In this document: positions 7,116-9,773 of the stretch, piece after piece
Layout: every line of letters starts with the position of its first letter
Position numbering within the stretch: the stretch's first letter is position 1
Assembly: GCA_937886325.1 (NCBI GenBank)
Contig: CALABV010000207.1
Location: 1 to 9,773, forward strand
Source: an uncultured Geobacter sp.
GTDB lineage: Bacteria > Desulfobacterota > Desulfuromonadia > Geobacterales > Geobacteraceae
Direction: 5' to 3'
DNA: 9,773 bases
Position numbers and translations under genes: made by a program
The notes under the pieces: model-generated
What the model was told of the DNA's origin: nothing
The model's database searches: none
Seen by the model: the letters and a program-made list of their open reading frames with translations, nothing else

Positions 7116-7475
7116 ATGATGGATTGCCGACCTCATAGGAAACTGGTTGTTTGGCAAAAATCCATGGAACTGGCAGGTGCGGTGTATAAAGCCACCTCCG
7201 CCTTTCCTAAAACTGAAGAATACGGACTGACTTCTCAAATGCGAAGGGCGGCAGTATCCATTCCCAGTAATCTGGCAGAGGGTGCAGCGAGAAAAGGCGG
7301 TAAGGAATTCAGGCAGTTCCTTAACATTGCCCAAGGATCGATCAGCGAATTGGATACGCAGCTGGAGTTGTCACGCATGCTTGGATATCTGGATGCGGGT
7401 TGCCATGAAGAACTGTCGGCACAATTGACGGACATCTCAAAAATGCTCTTCGGTCTGACACGATCCCTACCATAG
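7116..7475 (+). CDS. Four-helix-bundle protein, S23 / 23S-rRNA-intervening-sequence family (cassette 1)
   Basis: The 119-residue product matches the small S23/four-helix-bundle family by its signature: RKLVVWQKSMEL near the N-terminus, FPKTEEYGLTSQMRRAAVSIPSNLAEG in the middle (in two overlapping helices), then ARKGGKEFRQFLNIAQGSI and a C-terminal helix. Family members were first noticed in intervening sequences of 23S rRNA genes, and relatives act as accessory proteins (Avd) in diversity-generating retroelements; their usual role is unknown, and RNA or DNA binding by the basic bundle is plausible. No signal peptide. I place the start at ATG 7116, eight bases after AAGGA; ATG 7119 and GTG 7098 (inside the repeat) are alternatives. 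It shares about half of its residues over the central 75 positions with the protein at 8925-9311. No reverse transcriptase or rRNA is nearby. Confidence 0.88.
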   Translation: MMDCRPHRKLVVWQKSMELAGAVYKATSAFPKTEEYGLTSQMRRAAVSIPSNLAEGAARKGGKEFRQFLNIAQGSISELDTQLELSRMLGYLDAGCHEELSAQLTDISKMLFGLTRSLP

Positions 7476-7497
7476 CACGACGCTTCTGGTTTCAAAC

Positions 7498-7539
7498 TTT
7501 TCACTTTTCACTTTTCACTTTTCACATTTCACTTTTCAC
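7498..7539 (+). repeat. Right heptad array, six TTTTCAC units (one variant)
   Basis: Four TTTTCAC units, one ATTTCAC (7526-7532), then a final TTTTCAC. This is the exact reverse complement of the left-arm unit, so the two arms can pair as a long stem in RNA or single-stranded DNA. Confidence 0.95.
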
Positions 7540-7557
7540 TAATAGAGGTACTCGCAC

Positions 7558-8835
<1,278 letters not shown>

Positions 8836-8843
8836 ATAACAGC

Positions 8844-8897
8844 GGGGACTGGAGGCTGGGGGCTGGGGATAAACCCGGAGATCAGGGGCTGGGGGCT
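8844..8897 (+). repeat. Left G-rich heptad array, GGGGGCT
   Basis: Units GGGGACT, GGAGGCT and GGGGGCT (8844-8864), an interruption GGGGATAAACCCGGAGATCA, then GGGGCT and GGGGGCT (8885-8897). The G-runs are on the coding strand and could form G-quadruplex structures in the mRNA. Confidence 0.85.
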
Positions 8898-8924
8898 GGT
8901 GCGGCAAGTGCTGGAGGGCGGGGA

Positions 8925-9311
8925 ATGGAGAAACAGCACGTCAAAAGCTATCGCGACTTGGAAGTCTGGCAGAGAGGGATTGACCTGGTGCAGGTGGCCT
9001 ACGGGCTAGGAGAGAAACTTCCGAAATCCGAAAGCTACGGACTGTTGAGTCAATTGCAGAGAGCGGTCGTTTCGGTACCCGCAAACGTTGCAGAAGGACA
9101 TGCGCGCAAATCAAGCAAGGAATTTCTGCAATTCATTTCCATAGCACTCGGTTCGTTGGCGGAAGTAGAAACATATTTCCATATCATGGAGCGGCTCAGA
9201 TACATTCATTCATCAGAAATAGAGCGTGCTCTGGAAAAAACCGAACAATTGGGGAAGATGCTACGGGGTTTGCAGCGGACGATAAAGGAAAAGGTCAAGG
9301 GCGGAGAATAA
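8925..9311 (+). CDS. Four-helix-bundle protein, S23 / 23S-rRNA-intervening-sequence family (cassette 2)
   Basis: The 128-residue product belongs to the same family as the protein at 7116-7475. Shared landmarks include DLEVWQRGIDL, LPKSESYGLLSQLQRAVVS, VPANVAEGHARKSSKEFLQF and ALGSLAEVETYF, followed by a charged C-terminal helix rich in Lys, Arg and Glu. It is predicted to be all-helical, with no signal peptide or membrane segment. The frame is open back to a GTG at 8832, but that stretch is translated repeat (Gly/Ala-rich), so I chose ATG 8925, which has GGAGGG at 8913-8918 six bases before it. The function is unknown for both copies. Divergence between the two rules out recent local duplication and suggests separate arrivals. 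Confidence 0.88.
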   Translation: MEKQHVKSYRDLEVWQRGIDLVQVAYGLGEKLPKSESYGLLSQLQRAVVSVPANVAEGHARKSSKEFLQFISIALGSLAEVETYFHIMERLRYIHSSEIERALEKTEQLGKMLRGLQRTIKEKVKGGE

Positions 9312-9333
9312 AGGTTTTGATGGGTTATTCCCA

Positions 9334-9375
9334 AGCCCCCGGTTCAAGCTCCCCAGCCCCCAGCCCCGAGCCCCC
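9334..9375 (+). repeat. Right C-rich heptad array, AGCCCCC (6 phased units)
   Basis: Six contiguous 7-base units in register: AGCCCCC, GGTTCAA, GCTCCCC, AGCCCCC, AGCCCCG, AGCCCCC. The count of six equals that of the right arms at 2706-2747 and 7498-7539. The array is inverted relative to the left arm. Confidence 0.85.
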
Positions 9376-9601
9376 GGATTTATTTGGCCCAAATATTGCA
9401 TAGATACGAATAGGTTACAAAAAAGTCACGTTTCCCTTTACAAAAATTAACATTAGAATCGTTTTTTTTTGTTGAATGTTTGGCTATATTTTCACACTAC
9501 GCAATACGTTGTGCCATCACCATATCCCTCGTCTGATCCTGTCTGTATCTCCGTGTGATTCGAGGTTGAAAAGAGTATCGCTTCGCTCAGATCTACGTGA
9601 A
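9376..9601. other. AT-rich stretch without a recognisable gene
   Basis: I see no gene, RNA or clear promoter here. A run of nine T at 9462-9470 has no GC-rich hairpin before it, so it is not a convincing terminator. A 65-codon frame beginning at 9476 is probably spurious, since part of it is translated 9-bp repeat. Confidence 0.5.
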
Positions 9602-9624
9602 GGGTTTGTAACCCTTTCGATTTT

Positions 9625-9651
9625 CTCCGTGTCCTCCGTGGTCTCCAGCGA
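9625..9651 (+). repeat. Left 9-bp array, CTCCGTGNN
   Basis: Three contiguous 9-base units, the third degenerate: CTCCGTGTC, CTCCGTGGT, CTCCAGCGA. Confidence 0.65.
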
Positions 9652-9729
9652 GGAACGAGCGGGTGAGAGATAAATGCAGTTATGAACTTTGAATATTGAG
9701 TTGAAAACCCGGACCCCGAAACCCGATCT

Positions 9730-9756
9730 CTCACAGAGCTCACAGAGAACACAGAG
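9730..9756 (+). repeat. Right 9-bp array, CTCACAGAG
   Basis: Two identical units CTCACAGAG and one AACACAGAG, contiguous and in register, inverted relative to the left array. Confidence 0.75.
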
Positions 9757-9773
9757 GGGTTAAACCCTCAAAA

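Larger units (their letters stand above)
7077..7539 (+). mobile_element. S23 four-helix-bundle cassette 1 with inverted GTGAAAA arrays
   Basis: A 463-base unit fits exactly between gmd and the dehydrogenase gene: four GTGAAAA units, one small gene, then six TTTTCAC-type units in inverse orientation. The inverted match extends three bases outside the arrays (TTA at 7074-7076, TAA at 7540-7542), so TA flanks both ends, as after insertion at a TA site. The left end starts on the final base of the gmd stop codon and the right end stops five bases before the next gene's ribosome-binding site. GC is lower inside: 30 of 60 bases at 7141-7200 against 39 of 60 at 6241-6300. No transposase is encoded, so movement would need a factor in trans. 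The element nature is inferred from architecture and repetition in the window. Confidence 0.6.
8844..9375 (+). mobile_element. S23 four-helix-bundle cassette 2 with inverted GGGGGCT arrays
   Basis: This 532-base unit follows the dehydrogenase stop. It has the same plan as cassette 1 (7-bp array, small S23-family gene, inverted 7-bp array), but the unit is GGGGGCT on the left and AGCCCCC on the right. Exact 15-base inverted matches lie at 8854-8868 and 9351-9365. A second imperfect pair, 8858-8876 with 9322-9340, agrees at 16 of 19 positions. The gene inside is AT-richer than the operon (24 of 60 GC at 9121-9180). I see no clear target duplication; AATAA at left (8835-8839) and TTATT at right (9380-9384) are possible remnants. 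No transposase. Confidence 0.6.
9602..9767. mobile_element. Gene-less inverted nonamer-repeat element bounded by GGGTT-n-AACCC palindromes
   Basis: The left boundary is GGGTT-TGT-AACCC (9602-9614) and the right boundary GGGTT-A-AACCC (9757-9767). Inside them are inverted 9-base arrays: CTCCGTGTC, CTCCGTGGT and CTCCAGCGA on the left (9625-9651), and CTCACAGAG, CTCACAGAG and AACACAGAG on the right (9730-9756). CTCCGTG and CACAGAG are reverse complements with one mismatch. Between them, 9683-9724 splits into six phased 7-base units in two groups (TGAACTT, TGAATAT, TGAGTTG; AAAACCC, GGACCCC, GAAACCC). No gene is present. It resembles the other inverted-array elements in plan but not in sequence. 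The window ends six bases later, so a larger unit cannot be excluded. Confidence 0.5.

Noticed and set aside
7498..7539. CRISPR-like array
   Set aside because: Units are 7 bp and contiguous with no spacers; there are no cas genes.
9454..9490. Promoter from TTTACA (9437), TAGAAT (9454) or TATATT (9485)
   Set aside because: Spacing between the boxes is wrong (11 bases or less) in every combination I tried.
9602..9614. Rho-independent terminator at the AAGGGTT-TGT-AACCCTT hairpin
   Set aside because: The stem is short and followed by TCGATTTTC rather than a T-run; the palindrome recurs at 9757-9767, which fits an element border better.
9476..9673. Possible 65-codon plus-strand gene near the right end
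   Set aside because: No ribosome-binding site, low-complexity composition, and its C-terminal third is translated 9-bp repeat.

Overview
The window looks like part of a GC-rich Gram-negative chromosome. A Desulfuromonadales (Geobacter-like) bacterium is my best guess, for three reasons: a lipobox-bearing Wza-type exporter is paired with a Wzc-type tyrosine kinase, a near-consensus sigma-54 promoter lies in front of them, and there is a small four-cysteine CxxC/CxFW protein of a kind I associate with that group. The genus is an inference and cannot be proven from these bases.

Layout. Positions 1-876 (minus strand) hold an almost complete RluA-family pseudouridine synthase that runs off the left edge. 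A 245-base divergent gap follows, then a small four-Cys protein (1122-1376, plus). From about 1422 everything reads rightward as one exopolysaccharide locus: a sigma-54-type promoter (1422-1437), the outer-membrane export lipoprotein Wza (1569-2627), the inner-membrane co-polymerase/tyrosine autokinase Wzc (2767-5160), a CpsB/YwqE-type PHP phosphatase (5174-5989), GDP-mannose 4,6-dehydratase Gmd (6028-7077) and a TviB/WbpO-type UDP-N-acetylhexosamine 6-dehydrogenase (7558-8835). No glycosyltransferase, Wzx or Wzy is in the window; they presumably lie to the right. Wza and Wzc would form the envelope-spanning export machine, the phosphatase would reset the Wzc tyrosine tail, and Gmd and the dehydrogenase would supply a GDP-deoxyhexose precursor and a UDP-aminouronic acid.

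The most unusual content lies between the operon genes. Two intercistronic gaps each hold a gene for a small four-helix-bundle protein (S23/23S-rRNA-intervening-sequence family; 7116-7475 and 8925-9311), co-oriented with the operon and lower in GC than its neighbours. Each sits between inverted arrays of a 7-bp unit. The two proteins are clear homologues, but the 7-bp units are unrelated: GTGAAAA/TTTTCAC around the first, GGGGGCT/AGCCCCC around the second. A third gap (wza-wzc, 2647-2747) carries the GTGAAAA-type arms with the same 4-unit/6-unit layout but no gene, like a gene-less derivative. A fourth structure (9602-9767) has inverted 9-bp units (CTCCGTGNN / CTCACAGAG), is bounded on both sides by GGGTT-n-AACCC palindromes, and also has no gene. 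Together these suggest a family of short 'S23 cassettes' with exchangeable inverted short-tandem-repeat ends that colonise intercistronic gaps. I could not compare with other genomes, so novelty is unverified.

The last 400 bases (9376-9773) hold no convincing gene.
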